Origin: Rhynchopus sp. YZ270_cl-10
Taxonomy: Eukaryota; Euglenozoa; Diplonemea; Diplonemida; Diplonemidae
Assembly (NCBI GenBank): GCA_964035575.1
Contig: OZ037920.1
Coordinates: 124,001 to 188,000 of the forward strand
Direction of reading: 5' to 3'
Length of the DNA: 64,000 bases
Under the pieces are notes generated by a model. The model searched no databases. It was not told the origin of the DNA and saw only the letters and a list, made by a program, of their open reading frames with translations. Of the stretch, positions 22,415 to 33,185 are shown one piece after another. A program made the translations under genes and the position numbers. The first letter of the stretch is position 1; each line of letters opens with the position of its first letter.

Positions 22415-25400
22415 CTACTCCCATTCAGTTGTACCCGGGGGCTTGGCTGTGAGGTCGTACACCACACGCGAGATGCCCTCAACCTGTGTTGTGTGTTTGA
22501 AATCAGTAATGTGTAATTCCTTTGTAAATCTAAACCCCATTTAGGGGTGTATTGGGGGTGTTACAGAAAACCCTGAAGGGGTCATTTCTGCTGTGCTGTG
22601 TATATATTTCAGTTTTCGCATCAGTTTCTTTTTCGGTTAACCTCTCAGAATATGACACGTTGTGATCCATCATTATGAAATGAGATTATACAGTCAAATA
22701 GGGAATTCTCGCACGGAAGATATACCACATTTTTTGTGTTTAAAGTGGGGTGTCCCCAACCCCGGTGAAATCCGGGCGAAATCGGGCAAAAACAGGGTTT
22801 TTTGGCTTCTGTGAGGGTTTGGCCCAGTAAAACACCCAGAAACCGCGCTTTTCGAGATTTCCGGGCTGGGTCTGGGTGAAATAAAAAAAAAAAAATCGGC
22901 CACTTTCGTTGAGCAGAACCCCTTTAGGTGACTCACTGTACACAGTACACAGTACACAGTACACAGTACACAGTACACAGTACACAGTACACAGTACACA
23001 GTACACAGTACACAGTACACAGTACACAGTACACAGTACACAGTACACAGTACACAGTACACAGTACACAGTACACAGTACACAGTACACAGTACACAGT
23101 TTGGGTGGGTATTGGCACAAACCATTGTAGGTACACGCGCCAATAACGTTCAACCCGCTCCTCCAGGCTGTTTCCTAATTCTGGAAATTTTCCGGAAAAT
23201 TCCGACATCTGGAAGCAAATATTTTCCCTGGAAAAAAGTGGGCTCCAAAACATGCCGCGATTGGCGTTTCCGGAATCCGTCCGCGCTGTGGTGGGGTCAC
23301 TTTGCCGAAATGGCCAAGTTCTTGGTTTTGGTCAAACCCCGCCCAAGCTCCCCACCGCCAACCCAAAAAAAGGAATTTTTGAAATCCGGGCGAAATCGGG
23401 TGAAATCGGGCGAAATCGGGTGAAATTGGGTTCAGGTGGGCACAGGTGGGCCCAGGTGGGCTCTAGGGGGGCGATTGTGGGCTGGTCGCGGGACACCACA
23501 TAAAGTCTGCATATTTGTCAAAAAAAAGGGGAGGGAAATATCTAAACTAAAACTGTCATACCTTGGACACCTCCTTGACCATGTCTAGCAGAACAGAGTT
23601 CGGCATCTCTGCGTTGCCCGGCACAGCGGGGACACCGGTCATGAAGTCGTTGGTGATGAAGGTGCGGATGGCGATGGAGCGCTTTGTGGTGTTCTCAACC
23701 TCACCGACAGCATCGAAGTCGATGGGGAAGGACACAATAGGGACCTGCGAGAGTACACGGGTCAGGTTGTTGTCAATCAGGATCTTGTTGCACTTCGCGT
23801 CCGCCTCACGCAGCTGCGCCAGCGACTCCGGCCGCGGGAACGTCGGTGTCACAACCTTGATCGCCCCGGTCACCTTCTTCCCAAACACAAAGCACACACG
23901 GTTGATCGCGTGGCACACCTTCGGGATGAGCTTTGCGAAGAGCATGAGGGTCGCCCAGTTTGGGTCCGCATCGCTGCTCAGCGCGCAGAGGTAGGAGTAG
24001 GTACGGCCGTCACCCTGCACACCAACGGTCTTGAAGGGGAGGATCATGGCGCCAAGCTTTGCGCCGAGGAGCGGTGTGATGTCGTTGCCGAAGGACGCCT
24101 TCACCTTCTGGATGACGCTCTCGGGGGCTTCCTCGAGGCACGCAATGTGGCGCACCAGCTCGTTGACGGGGTCGAAGTTGTCGCAGACGAAGGGAGTGTC
24201 AGTGCAGATCAGACGCACGCCAAGACCCGGTCCAGGGAAGGGCTGGCGCATGACCAGATCCTTCGGCAGGCCAAGCATGGTGCCCAGCTCGCGCACCTCA
24301 TCCTTGTGGTAGTCCGCAAGCGGCTCAATGACGCGCCCCTCGGAACGCATCTTGCGGACCAGCTCGGTGTCGTTGTGGTGCGTCTTGATCGCATCCGCCT
24401 TGCTGCTGGCCATGGAGCTTGCGCTCTCAATCAGATCAGGCCGGAGGGTGCCCTGCGCAAGGAAGGTGTTCTCCGGGTCAAGATCGAGGTCCGCTGTGAT
24501 CTTATGCATGACCTTCATGAAGGTGTCGCCAATGATCTTCCGCTTCTCCTCTGGTGCAGTGGTGTTGCGGAGCTTGCCAGTGGTGTAGCGGGTTTTGTCC
24601 TTGCGGGTGATGTCGGTTGTGCCGTCGAGGAAGTCCTGCGTGCAGTCGAAGACCTTCAAACGGACGCCGAGAGACTGCAGGGCTTCGCCGACCTTTGAGG
24701 ACTCCTCATGACGCATGAAGCCGTTGTCGATGTGTGCTGCGACCACACGGTCGGCACCGAGGGCTTTGGAGAGGAGGGCTGTGCAGACGGTGGAGTCGAC
24801 ACCACCAGAGACGTAGGAGAGCACCTTCTGGTTGGGTCCGACGATGGAGCGGATGTGCGCAATGCACGCTGCCTCGCGAGACTCGGGTTTGAAGTCGCCC
24901 TTCAGCTTGCTCACCCCGAAGAGGAAGTTGGACAGCATCGCGGCACCGTTGACGGAGAGGTCGACCTCGGGGTGGAATTGGAGGCCAAACTGCTGCTTGG
25001 AGGTGTGCGCCAAGGCGGCAACGATGTGGCCAGAGGTGGCCACAGTCTTGAGTGCAGAGGGCACCTTCTCCACGGAGTCGCCGTGGGTGAGGAGGACCTC
25101 CTGTGTGGCATCGAGCTTTGCGAAGAGAGGGCAGCTGGTCTCAACAGAGATCTTCTCCTGACCGTCTTCGCGCTGTGCCTTCGCGACGACGGTGCCGCCG
25201 TAGTGGTGGTTTAGCATCTGCATGCCATAGCAGATGCCCAGAATAGGCAGCTTCGTGTCGAAAAGCTTCTGGTCGTACTCCGGTGCATCAGAGGCAGAGA
25301 CAGAGCCAGGGCCTCCGGAGATGATGATGGCGTTGAAGCCCTGAGCCTCGATCTCCGCAACAGGGGTGCTCAAAGGGATGATCTCGGAGCGGACAGCAAG

Positions 25401-25472
25401 CTCGCGGACACGGCGGTCGATGACCTTGCCATACTGTGCGCCTGCGTCGAGGATCGCGACCTTCTCTGCCAT
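22415..25472 (-). CDS. GMPS: GMP synthase (glutamine-hydrolysing)
   Basis: Converts XMP, ATP and glutamine to GMP; cytosolic, last step of de novo guanine nucleotide synthesis. The start is the ATG at 25472 (MAEKVAIL), where the amidotransferase domain begins; an in-frame upstream extension of 14 codons looks like leader sequence. The class I GATase has its nucleophile Cys in GICYGMQML. The ATP-pyrophosphatase loop is SGGVDSTV, followed by the long eukaryotic-type dimerisation region. Exon 1 (25472-23562) ends MVKEVSK at a GTATGA donor, before the family's conserved C-terminus. The missing end (YDLTAKPPGTTEWE) lies 1078 bp downstream at 22483-22415 behind a CAG acceptor in the right phase. 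Total 659 aa, close to the 693 aa of the human enzyme. The intron holds the heptamer array. Confidence 0.95.
22745..22875. repeat. GAAATC(C)GGG-type degenerate short repeats, left of heptamer array
   Basis: Contains GGTGAAATCCGGGCGAAATC and related GGG-rich segments that recur at 23375-23435 on the other side of the heptamer array. Confidence 0.6.
22938..23100. repeat. (TACACAG)n heptanucleotide tandem array
   Basis: About 23 uninterrupted copies of a 7-bp unit (163 bp) with no visible mismatch. Because 7 is not a multiple of 3 and the unit forms no stop in either strand, long spurious reading frames cross it. It lies inside the GMP synthase intron. Confidence 0.97.
23375..23470. repeat. 10-bp tandem repeats GAAATCGGGY and CAGGTGGGC
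   Basis: Five imperfect GAAATCGGG(C/T) units are followed by three AGGTGGGC-type units. Same motif as 22745-22875. Confidence 0.75.
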
Positions 25473-25624
25473 GGTGTCGGTTGGTTGTTGCTGTGTGGGA
25501 TGTAGAGGTTGCAATCATGAGGGAGAGAGGGAGAGGGGGAGTAAGTGGTGTCCGCGCACGATCCCAAAATAGCAGAAAATAGCCCAAAAATAGCACCCCC
25601 CCTTTGCCACACCAGTAAGTAAAA

Positions 25625-25747
25625 GAAAGTTTGAAATACAAAGCCCTTCTCGTGAACAGTGTATCTTTGGTATGGCTGTACCGGGGGGGATGGACACCCA
25701 ACCAATGAAGTCCTACAATCCATTTCGTGGCTTGCATCTGAAGACAT
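25625..25747 (-). repeat. Interspersed repeat family A, copy 3
   Basis: Full-length-looking copy 150 bp upstream of the GMP synthase start. Confidence 0.8.
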
Positions 25748-26838
25748 AACTTTCTTTTAAAACAAAGTGCACTCCGCATCTGAGGAAGAAGGGGAGGGGG
25801 CTCTCGGGAGGGGGGAGAGAGACAAGGTATGAAAGGAACGGTCTTTTTTTTTTGTTGTTTGACTTTTTTCGGGAAGGGGGGGGCAATCTCAGTTTTGCTA
25901 ACCAAGGCTATTGAAGAGGAAACCTCTTTAAGGCCAAAAAAAAACGATATCAAAAAAAGGGCGGTATTTTCCGTGGTGGGATAGCTCGCACCTCGCTAGA
26001 GTGGGGTGCACCAACGGAGCAGAACAATACTAAAGGACAATGTTCTTTGCCCAGGACGGGGCAACGTCCTTTTATGGGGCTCTCTTAAAAAAGGATTTAG
26101 AATATTTTTTTTGTTGATAAATTGTTTGGAGTAGTGTAGGTTGCCTCGGTTGTGTTGCCACAGTTGTGCAATCTCCACTGTTTTTTTTTTACGAAAAAAT
26201 AAAAGTGCTCGCAAGATGATCTTATGCGGTCTTCATCGATCCCAGAGCCAAGACATCCACCGATAAGTGCAGTTGTTTGTCGCCTGCAGCAGTAGACAGC
26301 GCTACTAACAGGGACGCCAAAAAGCAAGCTTGGCCTCGTGTGGGGCTTACCAGCAAATGGGGAAATGGTTAGGAGGGGGGCCCAAGATGTATTCACACAC
26401 GACGTTGAAGTAAAACCACAAGTAAATGCACTCACTGCCATGTGCTATGTTCCAAATGCTAGGATAACCTACACCTGAAACATCACACTCCAGGAGGAGG
26501 AGTACTCCGAGTCTCTCTGGAACGGCTGAAGAAAAGAAAAGGGGAAATCAATAGGGAAGTTCAAAAGAAAGTCAATGTTTCCGCGAAAGATATGACCAAA
26601 GGAAAAAAAAAAGAGGGGAGGTGGGCACGCAAGAAAGCTCTTTCCTGCTGCATTGGCAGCGAAGACGGAGCACCGCAGTGCGGGGGTGCTGTTTGATTGT
26701 CTACGCAAATAGACAGCACATCCTCTTTACAATTAAAAATTAAAAAACAAGGAAATATGCCAGGTATATGGGTGCATGGGGGCAAAAAAAGAAAACGAAA
26801 GAAAAATAGATTCAGAGAGAGAGAGAGAGGAACGTTCA
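25748..26838. other. Spacer between alpha-tubulin and GMP synthase
   Basis: No gene supported; homopolymer-rich. Confidence 0.6.
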
Positions 26839-28191
26839 TCAGTATTCATCAACATCATCGTCCTCTTCGAATTCGCAGCACGGAGAAGACTCCTCGTAGT
26901 CCTTCTCAAGGGCAGCCAAGTCCTCACGTGCCTCGTGGAACTGTCCCTCCTCCATACCCTCACCGACGTACCAGTGCACAAAGGCACGCCTCGAGAACAT
27001 CAGGTCGAATTTGTGGTCGATGCGTGCGAACACCTCAGCGATGGCAGTCGAGTTCGAGATCATGCACACGGCACGCTGCACCTTCGCCAGGTCACTACCC
27101 GGCACCACAGTCGGGGGCTGGTAGTTGATCCCGCATTTGAACCCGGTCGGGGACCAGTCGACGAACTGGATAGTGCGCTTCGTCTTGATGCTGCAGACAG
27201 ACGCCCCGACGTCCTTCGGGATGACGTCTCCGCGGTACATCAGGCAGCACGCCATGTACTTTCCGTGGCGCGGGTCGCACTTCGCCATCATCGAGGCAGG
27301 CTCAAACACAGCGTTCCCAATCTCCACCACAGACAGCTGCTCGTGGTACGCCTTCTCCGCAGAGAGCACAGGGGCGTACGACGAAAGCATGAAGTGGATA
27401 CGCGGGTACGGCACCAGGTTCGTCTTGAACTCAGCTAAATCAACGTTCAGCGACCCATCGAAACGCATCGACGCTGTCAGCGACGAGATCACCTGCGCAA
27501 TCAGACGGTTCAGGGGCGTGTACGTCGGGCGCTCGATGTCGAGGTTCCGGCGAGCTATGTCGTAGATCGCCTCGTTGTCAAGCATGCACACCACGTCTGT
27601 GTGCTCCAGAAGCGAGTGTGTCGACAGCACGGCGTTGTACGGCTCCACCACAGCAGTCGACACCTGCGGGGACGGGTACACAGTGAACCCGAGCTTCGAC
27701 TTGCGCCCGTAGTCCACCGACAGACGCTCCAGAAGCAGCGCTCCCAGACCAGATCCGGTCCCTCCTCCGACAGCGCTGAACACAAGGAATCCCTGGAGAC
27801 CGGTGCATTTGTCCGCAAGCTTCCTGATGCGGTCAAGGCACAGGTCCACCATCTCCTTCCCGATGGTGTAGTGTCCACGGGCGTAGTTGTTGGCCGCGTC
27901 CTCCTTCCCCGTGATCAGCTGCTCGGGGTGGAACAGCTGGCGGTAGGTTCCGGTGCGGATCTCGTCAATCACCGTGGGCTCAAGGTCCATGAATATTGCA
28001 CGGGGCACATGCTTTCCGACACCAGCCACCGAGAAGAACGTCTCAGCCCCATCATCGACGGAACTGCTGGCATTATCCGAGGGTATGGTACCATCAGGCT
28101 GGATGCCGTGCTCAAGGCAGTACAGCTCCCAGCAGGCGTTACCCACCTGGCAACCGGCCTGGCCGATGTGGATCGAGATCACCTCTCTCAT
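26839..28191 (-). CDS. TUBA: Divergent alpha-tubulin lacking Lys40
   Basis: Microtubule subunit; single exon, 450 aa, the normal length. The start [13 protein letters not shown] is canonical. GTP-binding GGGTGSG, the catalytic Glu of helix 8 ([13 protein letters not shown]) and the C-terminal DEY (detyrosination site) are present. Residue 40, normally the acetylated Lys, is Asn ([12 protein letters not shown]). Other family positions also differ, such as [15 protein letters not shown] in place of the usual FHSFGGGTGSG, and Cys-Cys just before the acidic tail. This may be a specialised isotype beside a conventional alpha-tubulin elsewhere (inference). No beta-tubulin is adjacent. Confidence 0.96.
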   Translation of the reverse strand: MREVISIHIGQAGCQVGNACWELYCLEHGIQPDGTIPSDNASSSVDDGAETFFSVAGVGKHVPRAIFMDLEPTVIDEIRTGTYRQLFHPEQLITGKEDAANNYARGHYTIGKEMVDLCLDRIRKLADKCTGLQGFLVFSAVGGGTGSGLGALLLERLSVDYGRKSKLGFTVYPSPQVSTAVVEPYNAVLSTHSLLEHTDVVCMLDNEAIYDIARRNLDIERPTYTPLNRLIAQVISSLTASMRFDGSLNVDLAEFKTNLVPYPRIHFMLSSYAPVLSAEKAYHEQLSVVEIGNAVFEPASMMAKCDPRHGKYMACCLMYRGDVIPKDVGASVCSIKTKRTIQFVDWSPTGFKCGINYQPPTVVPGSDLAKVQRAVCMISNSTAIAEVFARIDHKFDLMFSRRAFVHWYVGEGMEEGQFHEAREDLAALEKDYEESSPCCEFEEDDDVDEY

Positions 28192-29099
28192 TGTGTTGAG
28201 TTTGTGGGTATGCTAACCTGTGTGGAGTAGGGCAAGAGTGCAACAAGAGGCTGCAGGGGCAAGTTGCAACAAAACAGAAAGGGTGGAAGGGGTGGCTTTT
28301 GTGGGTTGATTGTCTCTATTTAAACCTGCACTTTTATTTGAAAATAACGTGTACACACCTCGCTTCTTTTCGTCGTGTGAACTCCACGCAATTATTTCTG
28401 CACAAATCAAGAATAGAGTAGATAACTGTTGCTCTGTGCATAAAAGCACAAGAAGCCGAAAAAGACAAAATTAACTAGTAGTGCAAACGCCAGGGAGGGC
28501 GCGAACACTGAGGACTAAAGACAAACAACAAGGCATCAGACGCACCTGAGTTCTTCTGTTTGGCTGCCCTGCACGACCCTGCACCTTTGGTGTCCTCTCC
28601 CCTGCCTGTCTATAAGACCCTTCTCTTCGCGCACTCAAGTGGACAGCCACCTTATGCACAGAAGAACGGGTGAGGCAGAGGGACACAGACAGCAAAGGCG
28701 GGGCAAGGCAGAACAACGCAAACCACTGTGCACACAGCTGCACCTCAGCTGCCGTGTCGTTAGTAGAGTAGAGAGCAAAGAAAAGAAGGGAACAGAAAAA
28801 AAACAGAAAAACTTGAGAAATAAAACGAAAGGTAAAAGGGAACAGTGATAAGATGACCGCCACACACACATAGCCACCTAAAGAAAGCGCAACAAGAGAG
28901 GAAGAGAACCTGCTTGCCCACCTGCCGAGCACACACCAGGACAGCCACAGCAGCGGGTGCAGGTCTTTGGTTGTATATAGTATTGCTATTGCACTGCGCA
29001 CACCTGCTCTCCTCTAAAGGGGAGGCGTAACAGCACCCACTAGGCTTCCACAGCTGCTGCAGGACAATACCAGAAAAAGGTACAAAACAAAAAAAAAGA

Positions 29100-29143
29100 A
29101 AAGTTTGTAAGATGAACCTAAGCCTCTCGTGCTTAGTCACCTT
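29100..29143 (-). repeat. Stem-loop element H8
   Basis: Consensus copy in the LPMO-GH5/tubulin spacer, in the segment absent from the duplicate flank at 37.9 kb. Confidence 0.88.
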
Positions 29144-29205
29144 AAAAAATATGCAAAAAAAGTGAAAACAGGGTTTCCGCGATAAGCCCATTGTTGTTTT
29201 TTTTT

Positions 29206-29260
29206 TGAAAACTTGGTTGTAATTAGTGTAGACACCCCCGAGGATGAGCTACACTATTCG
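29206..29260 (-). repeat. Repeat family D, copy 2
   Basis: Perfect 8-bp arms TAGTGTAG (29224-29231) and CTACACTA (29249-29256) with a 17-nt loop; same GAAAACTTGGTTGT lead. Confidence 0.75.
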
Positions 29261-30014
29261 GGATTTTTCCTTCCCCCCTAATTGGGGTAAGTTAGTCCGT
29301 TTTTTTCCTCTCTTTTTTCGAGGTTTCCTCAGACAGAATCCCAGGTGTGGGATAAGCGTTGTTTGACTGTAACCCTCGCGGAAACCCTGGTTAAAAAACA
29401 AAAAAAAAAGGTGCAAGATACGAAGCTGGTGAGAAGGTAGGCAATGAAAAACGGCAGGCAGGGACACGAACCTCTGCCCTTTGCAATGCTGTGTGTGAAG
29501 TGCGGTGTGTGTGGTGGACTGCCCACAGTGCATGAGTGCTTGACGCACAGCGCATTGATGATGTCGTACACACAAAGAAGAGCAAGCTGGGACAGACCCA
29601 ACCCGCACATCCGCACACATGGATAAAAACAGCAAGGCAGAGCAAAGGCAGCGTACCCCACCCGCACCCAGTCCCGTATCCACACAGCCGTCTCCTCAGT
29701 AAAGAGAGTGGCGGTGGCATCGTCAAAAGAAGGGTCGCAGGTCAATGGAATGTGGTGTATGTGGAGGTGTCAGAAGCAGGGAGGCGTTCTGCACCATCTG
29801 TAGTAGTATGTGCGAACTGAAAGGTTGGCATAGATGCTGTTTAGAGGGGAAGAGAGTTGATAAGTTGATAAGTTGATAACGTGCAGACACCTGGGATGCA
29901 GGCACGTGCCTAGTAAGGGGATGAGTTGTAAGAAGCAAAGTTTGGAAGATGTCCAAAAAGAAAAAAAGAAAAAGGAGGAGGGGTAAAACAACGCGCAGGG
30001 TGCTAAGGAGCGCG

Positions 30015-33000
30015 CTAGACAGCGAAGTCCTGCGGCTCGTCATCGTCGTCCACAGCCGTCTGCTTGTTTGCAGTGTGCTGCTGCGGGGTGTTGTGTTTCT
30101 TCTTCATGCACACCAGCATCACCAATGCCAACGTCACCAGCAGGAACACACAGACACCCACAATGACAGCGATGTGCACTGCTGCAAACCCGCCGCCAGA
30201 CGCAGACGGAGGTGCTGGTGTCGCCATCCCGACCACCACCTCCGACTGCACCACCTCGGCACCCTTGACAGGGAAGGCCTCAAACGCAGCAGACGGCGCA
30301 ACGACCTCGCCCTGCAACGCAGCCAGCACAGCGTCGTCCGAGCCCACAGCGCTGTTCTGCGTCTCAATCTCGACCACCATCCCAACCTTCGCAAGCACCA
30401 CAGCCGCACGTCCAGGTGTGTCAAACAGCGGGGTGCACCCGGCACTCAGCTTATCTGCAGCAGACGAAGGGCAGCCGTTCACGCATGCGCTCGGGGGGCA
30501 CGTCCAGCGTGCCTGCACGCTTGATATAAGAGGCCCGAGGAGCGACATCACAGCAGCGAGGAACGCGTCCTTGTCGAACAGCGCCAGGAGGCTCAGCGTG
30601 ATGCTGATGAGCTGCTTCACAACACTGCTCAGACCCGGCACAGCGGTGCTTGGGGTGGTCGTCAGTGGGGCAGTAGTGGATGTTGAGGGCGATGCAGTCG
30701 ATGGCACGTTCGTCTCAGGTGCAGAGGTTGCAGTGGTCTGCGGTGCGTTGGTGGTAGGTGCAGTGGTGGCAGGTGCAGTGGTGAGCACATTGGTCGCAGT
30801 CGTAGGTGCATTGGTAGTGGCGATAGGCATGCCTGTCATAGGCATGTCCGTTGCAGGCGCAGTGGTGGCAGGCACGTCGGTCACAGGTGCATCTGTTGCA
30901 GGGGCACTGGTTGAAGGTGCAAGGGTGGCAGGCACGTCAGTTACAGGCATGTTTGTTGCAGGTGCGTCAGTTGTAGGGGAGACAGTCACCGCAGTAGCAC
31001 CACAGGGGACAGCGTTCGTTCTGATGTACGTGCGCACATAGCTCCCCGTGCACGACACACTGTCCCAGTCGCCAGAGGCACACGCCCCAGACTGCAGTGC
31101 CGCCGACACCTCTGCCTTGTCCGCCAGACTCCACGACGTCCAGCTCAGCTTCACACCCTGCGACCCTGCGCTCTTGAAGCCCTCCAGGAACGCCTGCGCG
31201 TTGTCGAGGAAGGGACCCCCGTCACCGCTCGCCTCAGACGTGCCCCACTCACTCACAAACAGCGGGATCTGCGACGCAACCTCCTGCACACGCGACTGCA
31301 GGTGTGTGTGCGACCCGGCGTAGAAGTGGAACACGTACATGACGTTGTGCGGGAGGTCCACAGGGCGCGCCGCTGCCTCGTGGATGTCTTGGCTCCACGT
31401 CGGCGTCCCCGCAAGCACCACTGTCTCCGCATCCTCCGCACGGATCAGCGCCAGGATGCGGTTGTGGTAGCTCAGAACCTCGCCCCAGCTCACACCGTTG
31501 GGTTCGTTCGCAATCTCGTACAGCACGTGGGTCTCGTCCTTCAGTGTTCGTGCCATGTCCTGCCAGAACGCGTCTGCCCCGTCGTACTCACCGTCGTTCG
31601 GGTTCCCGGGGCTCAGCATGTGCCAGTCCACAATGACGTAGATCCCGAGCTCCTTGCACCACTGCACAATGTCCAGCACAGTCTGCTTCAGCGCCGGGTT
31701 GTTCCCGTAGCCCCCCTCTCCGATGTACATTGCGGCCCGGAACACGTTGATGCCCCACCGCGTCACCAGGTGTGTGATGCTTTCCTTCGTGTAGCAGTTC
31801 GCAAACCAGTGCAGCCCGTGGCTGCTCATCCCCATAAGCTGCACAGCCTCACCCTGTGCCCCCACAAGCTGCAGCCCCGACAGACGCAGCTTCCCGTGGC
31901 ACGTTGCGAACCCGGTGTTGTCCACTGCAGCCACGTCTGCGTCCAGCCCGCTTGGAAGGGCGCATGTCGACCCGCTGCCTCCACCACCACCACCACCACC
32001 ACTGCCTCCGCCCTGCCACGCACACTGGCCGGTGTGCTGGCAGCAGCACTTGCAGTAGCACTCGCTGCCGTCGTCTGTGTTGCACTTTGCACCGTTGTCA
32101 GTCCAGTCGCAGCCGCATCCACTTGTGTCGCTTGGGCAGGAGGCGGAAGGAGGCGTTGTCACAGGCACAGGCGCAGGCACAGGTGGTGTTGGTGGTGGTG
32201 TCGAAGGCGACGGTGCACCCTGCACACACTGTGCGTAGTACGAGTTGTAGACAGCACAGGACGCACCTGCCTGCTCGCAGCAGGCACGGTCCTGTTCACA
32301 TGCACTGTAGATGCAGGCCACAGACGTCGCACAGACAGGTAGGGTTGGTGGTGTCGTTGGCGACGGTGCTGGTGCTTGTGTGGGTGTGGGTGGTGTTGTG
32401 ACAGGTGGTGTTGGCGGTGGTGTCGAAGGCGACGGTGCACCCTGCACACACTGTGCGTATTGTGTGTTGTACACAGCACAGGACGCACCTGCCTGCTCGC
32501 AACAGGCACGGTCCTGTTCACACGCAACGTACATGCAGTGCACAGAGGTCGCACAGACGGGAGGTGTCGCAGGTGAGGTCGGCACAGGGACTGGTGCTGT
32601 TGGCACAGGCACAGGGACAGGAGGGCTGGCACCACCAGAGAACATGGCGTCAATCACGTTGAAGAAGCTGTTCGACGTGTCACCCACATCCCACACACTC
32701 AGAATGATGTGGTATCCCTCGCGTGTCGGCACGTTGCACGTGTGCTCGTCAAGTGCCGGTGGCTCCGTCATCCCCCCGTCCACAACACAGAAGGGTGCAG
32801 TCTCAAACGTTGCCCGTGTGAGCGGTGCCGCCACGTCCCACCCCACACGCGTGATGTAGTACTTGTAGTCCTTCGTCACGTGGTTCACAAGAAACTTCCA
32901 CGCAAACTTCGTTGGCCCCGACGACATCGCAACCCTCTCCCAGCGTGTCGCCGTCTGCACGTTCAGCTCAGGGAAGCGCGAGTGTCCACCTCCTGCCGCA

Positions 33001-33185
33001 ATCGTCCCGTCTGCCGGCCACCCGTCAGGACCCTCCACGCTGTAGGGCTCCCAGATGATCTGTCCGCAGTTTGCGTTGCCCCCTGTCTTGCAGAGCTCCA
33101 CACGCGACGGCGGTGTCACAACGTGTCCGTGTCCGTACACCTGCGATGCACACAGCAGCACGCACAACGCAGTGTACTTCGCCAT
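30015..33185 (-). CDS. Membrane-anchored AA10 LPMO - GH5 endoglucanase fusion
   Basis: Predicted surface enzyme that would combine oxidative and hydrolytic attack on cellulose or chitin. Intronless, 1056 aa; ATG at 33185. Signal peptide 1-18 (cleavage after SQVYG) exposes His19 of HGHVVTPPSR. The AA10 copper brace is His19 plus His102 (LVNHVTKDYKYYITR), with the axial Phe region GDTSNSFFNVIDAMF. Two Cys-rich modules (about 210-247, 284-321) sit in Pro/Thr linkers, and a third Cys-rich module (350-388) is followed by a poly-Gly linker. GH5 spans about 430-725: acid/base Glu561 (YEIANEPNG) and nucleophile Glu646 (FVSEWGTSE), resembling the GH5_2 endoglucanase type. A Thr/Ala/Pro stalk, a further Cys pair region, one transmembrane helix (HIAVIVGVCVFLLVTLALVM) and a short acidic tail end the protein. 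The 5' half is duplicated at 38143-39117. Confidence 0.93.
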   Translation of the reverse strand: MAKYTALCVLLCASQVYGHGHVVTPPSRVELCKTGGNANCGQIIWEPYSVEGPDGWPADGTIAAGGGHSRFPELNVQTATRWERVAMSSGPTKFAWKFLVNHVTKDYKYYITRVGWDVAAPLTRATFETAPFCVVDGGMTEPPALDEHTCNVPTREGYHIILSVWDVGDTSNSFFNVIDAMFSGGASPPVPVPVPTAPVPVPTSPATPPVCATSVHCMYVACEQDRACCEQAGASCAVYNTQYAQCVQGAPSPSTPPPTPPVTTPPTPTQAPAPSPTTPPTLPVCATSVACIYSACEQDRACCEQAGASCAVYNSYYAQCVQGAPSPSTPPPTPPVPAPVPVTTPPSASCPSDTSGCGCDWTDNGAKCNTDDGSECYCKCCCQHTGQCAWQGGGSGGGGGGGGSGSTCALPSGLDADVAAVDNTGFATCHGKLRLSGLQLVGAQGEAVQLMGMSSHGLHWFANCYTKESITHLVTRWGINVFRAAMYIGEGGYGNNPALKQTVLDIVQWCKELGIYVIVDWHMLSPGNPNDGEYDGADAFWQDMARTLKDETHVLYEIANEPNGVSWGEVLSYHNRILALIRAEDAETVVLAGTPTWSQDIHEAAARPVDLPHNVMYVFHFYAGSHTHLQSRVQEVASQIPLFVSEWGTSEASGDGGPFLDNAQAFLEGFKSAGSQGVKLSWTSWSLADKAEVSAALQSGACASGDWDSVSCTGSYVRTYIRTNAVPCGATAVTVSPTTDAPATNMPVTDVPATLAPSTSAPATDAPVTDVPATTAPATDMPMTGMPIATTNAPTTATNVLTTAPATTAPTTNAPQTTATSAPETNVPSTASPSTSTTAPLTTTPSTAVPGLSSVVKQLISITLSLLALFDKDAFLAAVMSLLGPLISSVQARWTCPPSACVNGCPSSAADKLSAGCTPLFDTPGRAAVVLAKVGMVVEIETQNSAVGSDDAVLAALQGEVVAPSAAFEAFPVKGAEVVQSEVVVGMATPAPPSASGGGFAAVHIAVIVGVCVFLLVTLALVMLVCMKKKHNTPQQHTANKQTAVDDDDEPQDFAV

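Larger units (their letters stand above)
22484..23561 (-). other. GMP synthase terminal intron, repeat-packed
   Basis: A GTATGA donor at 23561 and a CAG acceptor ending at 22484 are in phase 0 on both sides. The intron contains the heptamer array and flanking GAAATCGGG-like short repeats. It separates only 22 codons plus the stop from the rest of the enzyme. Confidence 0.85.

Noticed and set aside
22694-23253. Frames made of VLCTVYC or TQYTVHS repeats
   Set aside because: Products of the stop-free heptamer array inside an intron.
28471-29001. 176-codon minus-strand frame with hydrophobic stretches, partly repeated at 37477-37980
   Set aside because: The two copies shift frame relative to each other through small indels and share nucleotide rather than protein similarity, as expected for duplicated spacer DNA.
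29440-29485. Possible tRNA gene: GGTTCGTGTCC on the minus strand
   Set aside because: Only a B-box-like segment with an imperfect T-stem; I could not find matching acceptor, D and anticodon arms.
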